A stretch of DNA of 64,000 nucleotides from Saxidomus purpurata (taxonomy: Eukaryota; Mollusca; Bivalvia; Venerida; Veneridae). A program made the position numbers and the translations under genes. Shown in pieces: positions 46,565 through 57,230 of this stretch (its first letter is position 1; the number at the start of each line of letters is the position of its first letter). A model generated the notes under the pieces. The model ran no database searches and was not told the origin of the DNA. It saw nothing but the letters and a program-made list of their open reading frames with translations. Where the stretch lies: the NCBI GenBank assembly GCA_022818135.1, contig JAFMSR010000019.1, positions 2,313,461-2,377,460 of the forward strand, read 5' to 3'.

Positions 46565-47162
46565 AATAATTTTGTCCAAGCGTGGCTTTAGACATAAAGT
46601 CCAAATGGCTTTTCAACATCTCGAAACAGTCGAAAATCATTGCAAATTTGTTGCCAAAGTATTTGTGAAATTCCATTAGCATAGTTTTTCAGAATGTTTC
46701 ATGTTCTGGTCATTTAATGAGCTTCCGCATTCTCTTATACATCTGCAGTAGTTGCAGTGAACAGTTTTGATAAAGTTGGCTATGTTGGATCAAATTCATC
46801 TGCTAAAGAACATATTGGACAGGTCAAGTCTTAGTTTCATTAGTCAATGTTGTTAATAGCTAGTCTGTTTGGTAAATATCATAATATGGTTCAAGAAACT
46901 GATAAAGCAACATCAACTTTGGAAATGCTTGGAGACCAGTAAGGTTCTTCAATTTGTCATTATTGTCCCTGCAATAGTCAATATCGAATCTCGTCTTCAG
47001 TTTCAGCACTTCAGTTTTCAGCTCAGGCGTTTCAGTCCTTAGTTTCTGTAAAATTGCTTTCATATCATCCATTAAATCACCATCAATGTCCATCTGCAAA
47101 GTCGCGCCAGTTTCATCAGAGTCTAAGATGAGTACCAATGGCGTTTCCTCTTCAGTTAGCAT
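46565..47162 (-). pseudogene. ISL2EU/PIF-Harbinger-like DDE transposase relic
   Basis: The 100-codon frame at 46,860-47,162 reads MLTEEETPLVLILDSDETGA at its start and ends FDIDYCRDNNDKLKNLTGLQ, AFPKLMLLYQFLEPYYDIYQ. That tail matches the segment before the DDE core in ISL2EU-type proteins (DD.K...YTG...F..F..L.P). After stops and frame changes the strand continues MEFHKYFGNKFAMIFDCFEM (first catalytic Asp region, normally IIDCTE.F) and LMSKATLGQNY-like sequence. The first half is too intact to exclude a young fragment, but the whole is clearly broken. Confidence 0.6.
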
Positions 47163-47905
47163 CGGCCAACAAGTACAGCTTAAAAACTTACTGAGAGGAC
47201 CCAGTCTGGATTCAGTCTATCATACAAGTATGCCTTTTTCCCTGAAAGAAAGAATGTAAAGAGTCTTTATAAGTTATGTTTTACAGAATTAAGAAAAATG
47301 ATAACCAAAGAAACAGTTACAAGCATGGCAAGGGTGTTTAGTAGACCCAAGCTCCTGGGTTCTAACCCATGAAAATTTTGAAATACCTGTATTTGACCCA
47401 CAATAAAAAACCCTACGAGTCATATTTTCATGAATTTTCATTCATGCCTCTATTACTTAATGTAAATGTCCATCAACTTGTTAATTCCAAACACTCAGGC
47501 CGCATCAACCATTGATGCATAAGAAAGTGAGAAATGGAGGGGTAACTTGTATTTTAATCTACTCGCTTTCAGAAAATCACTGACATGCGAGGTCAGGAAG
47601 ATATGTGACAAACAGGAAAAAGGGAACATTTAAGCCAGCTGCTAGACCTTGCTGTTTTAAGAATTTTCTGAAAATGCAACAGTATATATAAAGCTTCATT
47701 TCAACACAAAATGAAAAAAATGTGATGTGCAAACATAAAATATAAGACTCGAAACTCAATGACCCATGGGTCGACGTTTAAAAATATCACATGTATTGAC
47801 TCTTGAAAATTTTACGCTGAATTGACAATGACCCTCAAGTTTCAAAGCCTACCGGACACCCTGATGGCCATAATAATCAGTTATAACGTTTAGCCATTAT
47901 CAAAG

Positions 47906-49078
47906 GTAACCAGTCAACTCATACCTAAGTCATCTTGTACCTGAATTGGTCAACTTGTACCTGATTTATTTTCGCAAAAAGTCAACTTGTACATGTACCT
48001 TAAACTTTTTTATGCAATATCTTTGAGATAATAGTATTTTTTTATCAATCATCATTAAATATAAATTTGCATTAAAATACTTTATTTTGCAAAATTGTAT
48101 CAGAAAATAAAATAAAGAGAATTTTTGAAAAAAGTCAACTCATACCCTACGTAATCATTTGTTTTAGCATTACTAAAATAATGAATAACGGGACTTTTGA
48201 AAATTGTATTATTTTCATCATGTTTATGACGAAAATATGTTTTATTTCAGTTCAACTTAGGGTTTTTAAGATACAATAGACCCTCGGACATCGAAATTTG
48301 GTTTGTAGACACACTCAAAATTAGTAAATTTGCTTCCTGTTTTATTTTTTGTACTGATTTATGTACAAACTTTAATTATTATTTTCTGTTTGATTTTATT
48401 CATAAAGGCGATGGAATTTCAGATCAAGTGACAGTAACAGTTAACTGAATTTTGAGAAGACTAGTTACTTCTCGAATGAAAATACCCTACAAAGTTATTC
48501 TCGGCTTCGCACATCCGGGCACTGATTAAAATACCTATATTCGGGAAAGGTGATTCCTCGGCTTTCATTGCTGGTCTGTATGCATCTTTACTTACAAAAT
48601 GCATAAAATCAAAGAAGAAAAATGAAAGAAGACGAGTGTCTACCATTAGCTTAAAATCATAGAATTGAATTTGTAGTAATTCTGTGTTGTTCAAAGCTTT
48701 CTGTTTCATTCGAAATAAACTTAAACTTGCATATGGGTGTACGACAAAGACCGAGTTTTCACCTTTCACCGGGTGACGAAATGAATGCGATCTAATAATC
48801 CGATTGGTATGACGTCATGGCGAAGCCGAGAATTTATTTTCTTGCATGCAACAGAGAAAGTTAAAGAAAAAAAAAACTTATATAACATTTAACTTAAGTT
48901 AACATATACATGTTTTATGATAAAAGCACTTTACAAACTATTGACAATAACTGACTTTCACCTGAAAAAATCAGTTTTGAAACAAAATCTACGAGTTGAC
49001 TACATACATGTAGGGTACGAGTTGACTTTTTTACCAATTCAGGTACGAGGGGACTAAGGTACGAGTTGACCCGGAAGC
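47906..49078. mobile_element. TIR element with a likely 9-bp target duplication
   Basis: The two ends are inverted: left 'agtcaactcataccta', then 'cttgtacctgaattggtc'; right complement 'gggtcaactcgtaccttag', then 'tcgtacctgaattggta'. Subrepeats of GTCAACTCGTACC occur several times at each end. The direct 9-mer ttatcaaag lies at 47,897-47,905 and 49,079-49,087. A 9-bp duplication fits a Mutator-like element. A 102-codon minus-strand frame (48,461-48,769) inside it is not recognisable as a transposase. Confidence 0.65.
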
Positions 49079-49087
49079 TTATCAAAG

Positions 49088-50090
49088 ATGATTATGATAG
49101 AAAGATATACCACAGATAACAGTTACACGTAACAGATAGTAATACGCACATTGTATGTCTGTCAATGTCTAAGACCATACTCAATTTTATATGTAGAGTA
49201 GTGAATTTATAAATAATTGCTTCCGGTCAAAGAGAAATTCTCTTTTGAAAAGAGTTTAGATACAGTCTAATTTATTTACGAATCACCCCAGGTTGACTTA
49301 CCGCCAACGCAATTTGCATACATGTTTGGGAAATCTTGACCGAATTTTGCCCTTCTCCTTTCTTAACTGATATCCTCACATTCACCCTGGTTTGTAAGAA
49401 GACGGAAGACGATAATAGTCATGGTCAGTCAATTTGTATCCAATATGGCGGAAAAATAACTCGTAACACTATCAATCGGAACACCTCGGCATGGGTTAAC
49501 GGAATCTGCCGAGATCCTCCGATCGTGAATATTGTTTGCCCTATTTTCTTCAATGGCGGATAATATGTGAAGAGTGCCTGTTTACAGTATAAATAAAACA
49601 ATCTGACTCCGAGCATACTATGTGTAGAAAAAATATATCAACATATGACGAAAATTGTTCTGTATGATAAACGATTGTATAGAGTTTAGCATGAATTATT
49701 CAACAAGCATGAAGTGTTTTCGGCAATATACGTACATTCTCAAATGTTTGATTCTGATCGTTGAACTATTTTGTGTCGGACGATTTTCAGATGAGAATAA
49801 TCAGTCTTCGGTTTAAGAATCAAGCCTCAAAATGCCGGTAGGTACTATAGTTGTCCTTACGGACACCTAAAAACAAATAACATAATGATACATAAATACA
49901 AAATTTCAGCACATATAGTTATTGATTTCACAGACTTAGCTTGTACACAGACTATGTTTGTACATAGACTATGCTCGAAATAATTAAGTCCACTTGTTAA
50001 TAAGTTCACTTGTTTAATACATTGTAATGATTTTATATCACATATTAATAATCAAGAATTAATACTTTTTACTTATGTAACAGTAAATTC
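49088..50090. other. Intergenic DNA, no gene recognised
   Basis: Contains one 75-codon plus-strand frame at 49,336-49,563 with no recognisable motif. Otherwise AT-rich and unremarkable. Confidence 0.4.
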
Positions 50091-50094
50091 ATAT

Positions 50095-50680
50095 TTGGTA
50101 AACTTAATTATATTCGGGAAAGGTGATCATTGGTCTCTATGCAACTTTAAACTTGAAAAGAACAAAATCCCAAAAGAAATTTGCCTACGATTAGCTAAAA
50201 TCAAAATGTTCGAATTTTAATATTTTTACAGATAAAAACTTTGTTACATTTAAAATAAATTTAACCTAGCGTATGTGTCTATCGTAACGACCGAGTTTCC
50301 ACCTTTTACCAAATGTATCGTATATTAGGGCTTTATCGTTGGTACCGGTTTCCCATATGACCAACGCCCCCAGAAGAGGTTAGTTATTTTATGTTTCGGA
50401 GGATAGTGCAAGATACAGAAAGCGTCCCAATTCCAGAGACACCCCTGGTTCTTATACATGCCAGGTGTAAAGCACCCATACATGGGACCTCGGTTTTAGT
50501 CTCATCCGAAAGACTGTTAGTAATTTTAGTTGGTCAGCCCCGGGAATTGAACCCGCTACCCCGAGATTACAAGTCTCGTGCTCTACCGATTGAGCTAACC
50601 GGGCTACCAAATGAAAGAATGACCGCGTTTAAGTAATCCAATTGGTTTTGACGGCGAAGCCGGAATATAACTACAATAAC
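50095..50680. repeat. Dispersed repeat also present at 48,535-48,850, split by a SINE
   Basis: Shared phrases include 'attcgggaaaggtgat', 'gaccgagttttcaccttt' and the end 'gacgtcatggcgaagccgag' (here 'tgacggcgaagccgg'). In this copy the stretch is interrupted at 50,316-50,604 by a SINE. A related end also appears at 62,165. Confidence 0.6.
50316..50604 (-). mobile_element. tRNA-derived SINE, minus strand, with target duplication
   Basis: On the minus strand the head resembles a threonine-type tRNA (gttagctcaatcggtagagc as A-box, gggttcaattcccggg as B-box, anticodon loop cttgtaa). The body contains 'gagactaaaaccgaggtcc', 'gtgtctctggaattggga' and 'tctgtatcttgcactatcc'. The 9-mer taccaaatg flanks it at 50,307-50,315 and 50,605-50,613. 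The acceptor stem does not pair properly, so it is a SINE head, not a tRNA gene. Confidence 0.8.
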
Positions 50681-50709
50681 CAAGCAAGGATCAGAGGTCA
50701 ATCTCACTC

Positions 50710-50947
50710 AGATCTCATTGGTCTCCGCGATTGACCTACTTTTTGGCAACCAATCAAATTCACTTTTTGGCTGAAACTGACCGGAAATTGCAGTCAGGTA
50801 AATCTCTCCTTTTTAGGACCCAGAAAAATCACATTTTGTTAGGTATAGGCATGATAGGAGACATGCCGAGGTCTCATCCAAGAGTACAAGCTAATATAAA
50901 TGCTCTAATGGACGAACCTTTACAAAATTTGCTTCAAGTCAAATCAA
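50710..50947 (+). repeat. 235-bp dispersed repeat, copy 1
   Basis: Shared with 58,672-58,905 in the same orientation. Landmarks are 'gattgacctactttttggca', 'caaccaatcaaatt', 'gtcaggtaaatct' and 'ggagacatgccgagg'. One frame reads GIGMIGDMPRSHPRVQA, against GIGIVGDMPRTHPQIQA in the other copy, which looks like eroded coding sequence. Confidence 0.6.
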
Positions 50948-50949
50948 AA

Positions 50950-51165
50950 TCGAGCGGATCCAGTGGTTAACGAGCTTGTAATCCAGGGATCGCAGGTTCG
51001 ATCCCTCGCTCCTCCACTTACATATCTAATGGTTTTTCGAATGAGACCTAAAACCGAGGTCCGATGTATCGATGCTGTACACCGGGCAAGTGTAAGAACC
51101 AGGGGGTGTCTCTGGAACGGGATGCGTTCTGTATCTTGCACTATCCCCCGAAATCTAAAATAATT
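50950..51165 (+). mobile_element. tRNA-derived SINE, plus strand
   Basis: Head 'gcggatccagtggttaacga' and B-box 'aggttcgatccctcg', then the same body as the SINE at 50,316-50,604 in the opposite orientation ('gagacctaaaaccgaggtcc', 'gtgtctctggaacggga', 'gttctgtatcttgcactatc'). The heads of the two copies differ strongly, so one body has been joined to more than one tRNA-like head. Confidence 0.75.
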
Positions 51166-51179
51166 TGGCTTTGCCAGGG

Positions 51180-51800
51180 TGAGCTTTTCTAATGGACGAC
51201 TGTCCGTCGTCCGTCAACATTTTGATTCAAACGACATCTCCTCTGAAACCTATGGGCCGATGTTGATGAAACTACGCAGGGATGTTCCTTGCATGAAGCT
51301 CTACCAAATTTGTTCATAGAATTTCATTCCGTGCAGAACTCTGGTTGCTATGGCAAAAAATAGGGAAATCTTCTTTCATGAAACCACAAGGGGGTAGAGC
51401 TTAGATATTTGGCATGTAGCATTGTCTAGTGGACCTCTACCAATTTTGTTCAAATAATGACCCCCGGATCAAAATTGACTCAGCCCGGGGGTCACTTGGC
51501 TTTATATTAGGCTGTTACAGGAGAAACTTTAAAAATCTTCTTCTCTGAAACCACAGGGCATAGAGCTGAGATATTTGACATGTATCATTGGCTAGTTTGT
51601 TCAAATCATGACCTCCCGGCTGAAAATTAACCCTTCCCGGGAGGGGGGGGGGACTGATGGAGGGGGAGGGGTCACTTGATTTCGCATAGGCTTATATAGT
51701 GGACCTCTATGAATTATGTTAAGTCATGACCTCATGTATTATTGGCAATTGATATACAGTTAAGCGATATAGGGCCATCTTGGCCCTCTTGTTATTTTAT
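51180..51800 (+). repeat. High-copy mollusc-type repeat with 'gggccatcttggccctctt' end
   Basis: Starts 'gtgagcttttctaatggacg' and 'gtccgtcgtccgtcaacatt', contains degenerate units with 'accacaagg..tagagct.agatatttg' and 'ggtcacttga', and ends 'gcgatatagggccatcttgg'. Related copies are at 60,000-60,295 and 60,605-62,130. Confidence 0.7.
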
Positions 51801-52179
51801 GCTGTACCCACATACGATAGCTACAAAATGGACATGTGTCACTGAAAAAAGTAGTTCCGGTAGACGTATATATCACTACACTGTGACTGACATATGAACT
51901 ATAACAGCGCTGATAAAATACGAAAATATTTCACTGATAGAATACAGTATTTTATAAGTAAGCACAAAATAAAACCATGCTCTGTGTATTATAGAACACT
52001 ATTGACGTATAGCTTTTTGTCATATTTGTGTTGCTTCTTCGCGAATATGCGTTGCCAGAGAGCGTTTCTTACGTTTGCAATATCCTTAGATGCCGAGGTT
52101 ATTCGAATATAATTTCGCTTGAGATGCTGAGGTTATTCGAATATGATTTCGTTTGCGATGCTGATGTTATTATTAACCC

Positions 52180-52260
52180 TCGCCAAAGGCGGAGGGATAC
52201 TGTATCGGCGTTGTCCGTCCGTCCATCCATCCGTCCGTCCGGAGTCAGAACTAAGGATCC
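52180..52260 (+). repeat. Head of a dispersed repeat with (gtcc)n
   Basis: 'ccctcgccaaaggcggaggg' followed by 'ggcgttgtccgtccgtccat'. The same style of repeat head is common in bivalves; no protein is encoded. Confidence 0.5.
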
Positions 52261-52284
52261 CGTGGGTAGAATATATGTATATAT

Positions 52285-52450
52285 TTTTAGAGTTTTATCG
52301 TTGGTACCGGATAATCCATATTACAAATGGCCAGAGAAGAGTTTAGTTAGTTTAGGTTTCAGGGGATAGTGCAAGATACAGAACGCGTCCCGTTCCAGAG
52401 ACACCTTCTGGTTCTTTAACATGCCCGGTGTATAGCACCGAAACATCGGA
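52285..52450 (-). mobile_element. Partial copy of the SINE body
   Basis: Matches the minus-strand body of the 50,316-50,604 SINE ('atcgttggtaccgg', 'gatagtgcaagatacagaac', 'cgttccagagacacc'). The tRNA head is missing. Confidence 0.65.
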
Positions 52451-52761
52451 TGTATAAGCGATACTAGATGTATAACCGATACAGCTATCTTGTCAATTAA
52501 TTAATTTCTGACGTCTTTTTGAGAGGGCCGTTTGATGTTGTGACAACTCGTGGCCCGATCCATTCGTTATTGTTATTGTGGGCCTGCTATATTTAGTACG
52601 TGGTTGGAAAATGTAGCATGTAAGTGAAGTACTGTATAGTTCTTTGAAAAAAAATGTTATGAAATGAATGAAAATTGCATAGAAAGGTACGATAAAAATG
52701 GGATTAACCACTGTTCATTGTGTAGTTTTAAAATTGTCAAAAGTTTATATATCTATTTTTA

Positions 52762-54013
52762 TGCCCCCGAAGGGAGGCATATTAAAATCGCACCGTCCGT
52801 CTGTCCGTCCGTCCGTCTGTCCGTCCGTCCGTCCGTCCGTCCGTCCGTCCGTCTGTGCGTCCCCACTTACAATTCGTGTCCGGACTGTAACTCTGTCATG
52901 CATTGAAGGATTTTAAAATAACTTGGCACACATGTCTAGCACATCAAGACGACGTGTCGCGTGCAAGACCCACATCCCTACCTCAAAGGTCAAGGTCACA
53001 CTTGGAGTATGAAGGTTATGGAATCCTCTATATATGCACACATTCGTGTCCGGACTGTAACTTTGTCATGCATTGAAGGATTTTAAAATAACTTGGCACA
53101 AATGTCTAGCACATCAAGACGACGTGTCGCGTGCAAGACCCACATCCCTACCTCAAAGGTCAAGGTCATACTTAGAGTTTGAAGGTAATGGATTCCTCTA
53201 TATATGCATATATGCACACATTCATGTCCGGACTGTAACTTTGTCATGCATTGAAGGATTTTAAAATAATTTGGCACAAATGTCTAGCACATCAAGACGA
53301 CGTGTCGCGTACAAGACCCACGTCCCTAGCTCAAATGTCAAGGTCAAACTTAGAGTTTGAAGGTAACGGATTCCTCTATATATGCGTATATGCACACATT
53401 CGTGTCCGGACTGTAACTTTGTCATGCATTGAAGGATTTCAAAATAACTTGGCACAAATGTCTAGCACATCAACATGACGTGTCGCGTGCAAGACCCACA
53501 TCCCTAGCTCAAAGGTCAAGGTCACACTTAGAGTTTGAAGGTAATGGATTTCTCTATATATGCATATGCACACATTCGTGTCCGGACTGTAACTTTGTCA
53601 TGCATTGAAGGATTTTAAAATAATTTGGCACAAATGTCTAGCACATCAAGATGACGTGTCGCATGCAGGACCCATATCCCTACCACAAAGGTCAAGGTCA
53701 CACTTAGAGTTTATAGGTAATGGAATCCTGTATATATGCATACATTTGTGTCCGGACTATAACTTTATCATGTTTTGAAGGATTTTAAAATAACTTGGCA
53801 CAAATGTCTAGCACATCAAGCGGATGTGTCGCGTGCAAGACCCAAGTCCCTACCTCAAAGGTCAAGGTCACACTTGGTGTTTAAAGTAATGGAAAACTGT
53901 ATGCATGGTTACTCTGTCATGCATGGAAGGATTTTAAAATTACATAGCACATTTATTGAGACTTAGAGGTACCTCTTTCGGGGGCATTCGTCACTTGTGA
54001 GGGACAGCTCTTG
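52762..54013. repeat. Dispersed element with inner 177-bp tandem array
   Basis: Opens with 'atgcccccgaagggaggcat', a (gtcc)n run at 52,795-52,858, then about six and a half units of 177 bp ('cattcgtgtccggactgtaa', 'gtcatgcattgaaggatttt', 'caaatgtctagcacatcaag', 'ctcaaaggtcaaggtcacac'), and closes with 'ctctttcgggggcattcg'. Start and end are short inverted repeats of each other, so the whole is probably one mobile unit. The frames through it repeat with the unit and are not genes. Confidence 0.75.
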
Positions 54014-54289
54014 TTTATCCATGCAACTATTTTATATGCTTATATAAACGTTTAAATAGTGAAAAGTTTTTATTGTTCGACAAGAGCCGAACATGCCGGT
54101 ATCGGGTTATGTGGATCGATTTCATTTTTAAAAGTTTTGCTGAACGAAGCGTATCTGCACCCGTCTGTTTAAAACAAAGTGCAAAATAATCTTTTCTATA
54201 TCTACACAGTCAAACTGTTTTGTTAAAAATCTGTTTAGTTCGGCCTTTTAATATTCTTGTTGTAATGTAACTTTTATCTTAAATATCAT

Positions 54290-54440
54290 TCTTTCATCGT
54301 CGGAACCGTATAATCCAGAAGACCAACTTCCCCAAGAGAGACTTGTTGTTTCAGGTTTCGGGTATTGTATGTCCCTGTTTCAGAGATACTTAATTCAGTT
54401 ACCTTGCCGATGTATAGCTTGTTTGTTTGTATATGATTTT
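54290..54440 (-). mobile_element. Diverged fragment of the SINE body
   Basis: 'tcatcgtcggaaccgtataa', 'gaccaacttccccaagag' and 'gtccctgtttcagagatac' align with the SINE body in the minus orientation. No head. Confidence 0.5.
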
Positions 54441-54590
54441 AAGGTCCATCGTCCTTATTCAAGGTACATGGTTGATGAGACAGTTCCCTGTGTATAGCAC
54501 TAATACACGGGTCATTTAAACCAAAAGATTATTAGCTGTGTCAGTGATCCCTTGATCCGTTCTTGTTATTCTTCGTTGTCGTGTTAAGAG

Positions 54591-54862
54591 CTTAGTAGCT
54601 GGGGCACCGGTTTTCCAAAAATACCCATACGTCCCCAGAAGAAGTTACAGTAGTAACAGTATATTTAAGGTGTCCTGTGAAAGTGCAAGATACAGAACGT
54701 GTCACAGTTCAATAGACACTCCTGGTTCGTTTACATTCTCGGTAACGGTGTATATCATCGATACACGGTATCTCATTTTAAGGTCGCATCCGATGTTGGT
54801 ATCGAACCTGCGGCCCTGAATTACCAGTCAATCGTGTAACCACTAGGCCACGGATCCGCTTC
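54591..54862 (-). mobile_element. tRNA-derived SINE, minus strand, diverged
   Basis: Body phrases 'gtgcaagatacagaacgtgt' and 'atagacactcctggttcg' match the other SINE copies. The head on the minus strand reads 'cggatccgtggcctagtggt' and 'gcaggttcgataccaac', close to the head of the 50,950 copy. Confidence 0.7.
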
Positions 54863-54879
54863 GGATACTCCTTTGGGAT

Positions 54880-55170
54880 GGTCAGCGCTTATATAAGTTC
54901 ATCTGTTCTGGTTTATATCGCGCTTATGTAAACTCTTTGTGCTGTATCCTATTTTATGCTTATATAAGTATGCTTATATAAGTTCGCTGCACTATTTTCA
55001 AATCTCGCTTATATAAGTCCGCTGCGCTATTTAAATCTCGCTTATATAAATTCGCTGCGCTATTTTTAATATCGCTTATATAAATTCACGACGCAATTTT
55101 TAAATTTCGCTTATATAAGATCGGCGCGCTATTTTTAAACCTCGCTTGTAAAAGTTCGCTGCGCTGTATT
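54880..55170. repeat. Tandem repeat of about 38-bp units
   Basis: Seven to nine units of 'cgcttatataagttcgctgc' plus 'gctatttttaaatct', each with a TATATAA core. The repeated TATA-like words are part of the repeat and are not taken as promoters. Confidence 0.75.
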
Positions 55171-55234
55171 CTAAACACTCTATATCATATTCAATATACT
55201 ATGTAAAGTTTAAACTATGTAAAGTAAACTATAT

Positions 55235-55400
55235 CAAGGTACTGTAGCACAGATGCATGGCAACGTATCTATGCTACAGTTCCTTGCTCAGTATTCTGCG
55301 CTATACAGTACGTGGCCCTGCATCTGTGCTACAGTACCTTGCTGCGTATCTGCGCTTTACAGTACCTGACCGCATGTCTGTGCTACAGTACCTTTAATAC
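55235..55400. repeat. Short repeats of 'tgctacagtacctt'
   Basis: The words 'ctgtgctacagtacctt' and 'gcgctttacagtacct' alternate four to five times, partly in inverted form ('aaggtactgtagcacagatg' at 55,236). The stretch could form hairpins. Confidence 0.55.
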
Positions 55401-56084
55401 ACCGAACCGCAAAAGGGACAACTACCGGTAGGTTGACCCATTGCCGGTGGGCTGCCAAAAAACTACTTTCGTGCTGAAAGACAAGCAGCTAACAGCGACC
55501 GGGATTCAATGGAAGGAATTCCGCTTCTGGCTTTACAAATTAAGTCTGTACTTCTTTGTTTTTAGTAATAAATGCACCACACTGTTAAAAGGCTAAAAAA
55601 TATATGTGTGTTTCTGGTCTTTAGACCGACCTTAACTTTTTACTGTCGACCGCAAACTATTTAATAAGAACATGATCTAAAAGACCAATTTCAAATGTTT
55701 TTGAGCAAAAATGGAAAAAAAAATAAAAATAAAACAAAAACAATGAAAGAATGCCGATCAACTTTTTATATTTTTTTGCAAAGAGACCAGGAACTCATAT
55801 TTTTTGTCTGGCCTAAATAAGATATAGAATTACATATCAGATTTTTTGCCAAGCAAAATACACTATTTGTCTTACCTTAAAAGATATCAATATCGCTGAA
55901 ATCATTTGATCAGCAGTTTAATTGTTTCCAAAGTTTGTGTACTTGTCAAAACGTAACACTCTATAAAACAAGTTTTGAAAAAAATGTAAATACATGTACT
56001 TTAAAAATTTAATCTCGATTGCAAGTTAATTGCTCTAGAGGCTCGCTACAGATTAAATCAAAAGACAGGCCATGTGGAATTATC
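55401..56084. other. AT-rich DNA, no gene recognised
   Basis: Low-complexity A-rich patches near 55,710 and nothing else that I can interpret. Confidence 0.4.
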
Positions 56085-56197
56085 TATGTCTTGCCAAAGA
56101 ATACTACTGGGTCACTTCTTGGGTAATGGTGAGGATCGAAAAGGGGACCCTCCGATCCTGAGGCGAACGCGCTACCACTGAACCAAGGCTTGCACGT
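56085..56197 (-). repeat. tRNA-like sequence, SINE head or tRNA relic
   Basis: The minus strand reads 'ccttggttcagtggtagcgc', then 'gttcgcctcaggatc' and 'cttttcgatcctcacc', resembling the A- and B-boxes of glycine/glutamate tRNAs. Stems are incomplete, so I do not call a tRNA gene. Confidence 0.45.
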
Positions 56198-56204
56198 GCA
56201 CTCA

Positions 56205-56925
56205 TTGTTTACCTAACATAACCTGACCTAAACCTAATCTGTCCCTAATCTGACATAACCTAACCTGACCTAAACTTAACCTAACCTGACCAAAACCTTA
56301 CATAACATTACCTTAACATAGCTTAATTTGACTAACCTTACCTAATCTGACCTACACATAACTTAATCTGACTCTAACCTAACATAACCAGGCCCAATCC
56401 TAATAGGACCCTTACTTTACCAAATCTGACCCAAACTTAACATAATTAATCTTGCCCAAGCATAACCTAACCTGACCCAAACCTAACATGACCCTGGTTC
56501 AAACTTATCTGACTCTTAACTTAACCTGCCTAGAATCTAGCTTAACTAATCTGTCCCTAAGCTAATATTACCCAAACATAATCTGTTCCTAACCAAACCT
56601 AACATGACCTGATGCTAACCTCTCCTTAACCTAACCTACTCTGACCCTAACCTAGCCTAATATTACATAAACATAACCTTACCTGACCAAAACCTGTTAT
56701 AACCTGACCCAAACCTAACCTCACCTGAACTTAGCTTCTTAATCTAACCGAAACCAAACTTATCTCACTTAAACCGATCTTATTCCGACCGCAGTCTAAC
56801 ATATCCTGACCAAAACCTAACATTATGTTATCCAAACCTAACCTTATCTGACCGAAACCTATTAACCAAATGAAATCTGACCTTAACCTTATCTGACCCA
56901 AACCTAACCTTGATCAAGGAACCAT
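56205..56925. repeat. Degenerate 'cctaacctgacccaaa' array
   Basis: About 720 bp made almost wholly of variants of cctaacctgaccc/taaa, a 15-16 bp unit that contains the CCTAA word of telomeric repeats but never a clean run of them. The plus strand is strongly depleted in G. Confidence 0.8.
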
Positions 56926-57230
56926 TCCGGATAGGAAAGTTTTCTATTAAAACAAGGTGCCTGATAAGGCATATCTTACTTTAGTTTATTAGCATTTAAA
57001 AGGTACATAGCATTGGCATTTAACATGGAGGCATACACATTTCCAAATTTTCCATCTAAGTCATAATTACTTCTTCCGAATAATACCATTTATTTCTCAA
57101 TGGTTATAAATGTCAGCCACAAAGCCTCGAACTTGGAAAAAGTTTGGTGCAGGGCTGAGGTAAATTCCCAGTTGCTTTATAGTACCTTATCAATGTAATA
57201 TTTCGACAAAAAAGTTCAATAACCTATAGT
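56926..57230. other. Non-coding spacer
   Basis: No gene, repeat or signal recognised between the two arrays. Confidence 0.4.

Noticed and set aside
50525..50605. A functional tRNA-Thr gene
   Set aside because: D-arm, anticodon arm and T-arm are recognisable, but the acceptor stem does not pair well and a SINE body plus target duplication surround it.
52028..53966. Several 60-110 codon frames with repeated sequence
   Set aside because: They recur with the 177-bp repeat unit or come from (gtcc)n runs.
54880..55170. Cluster of TATA boxes
   Set aside because: The TATATAA words belong to a tandem repeat unit and no gene follows.
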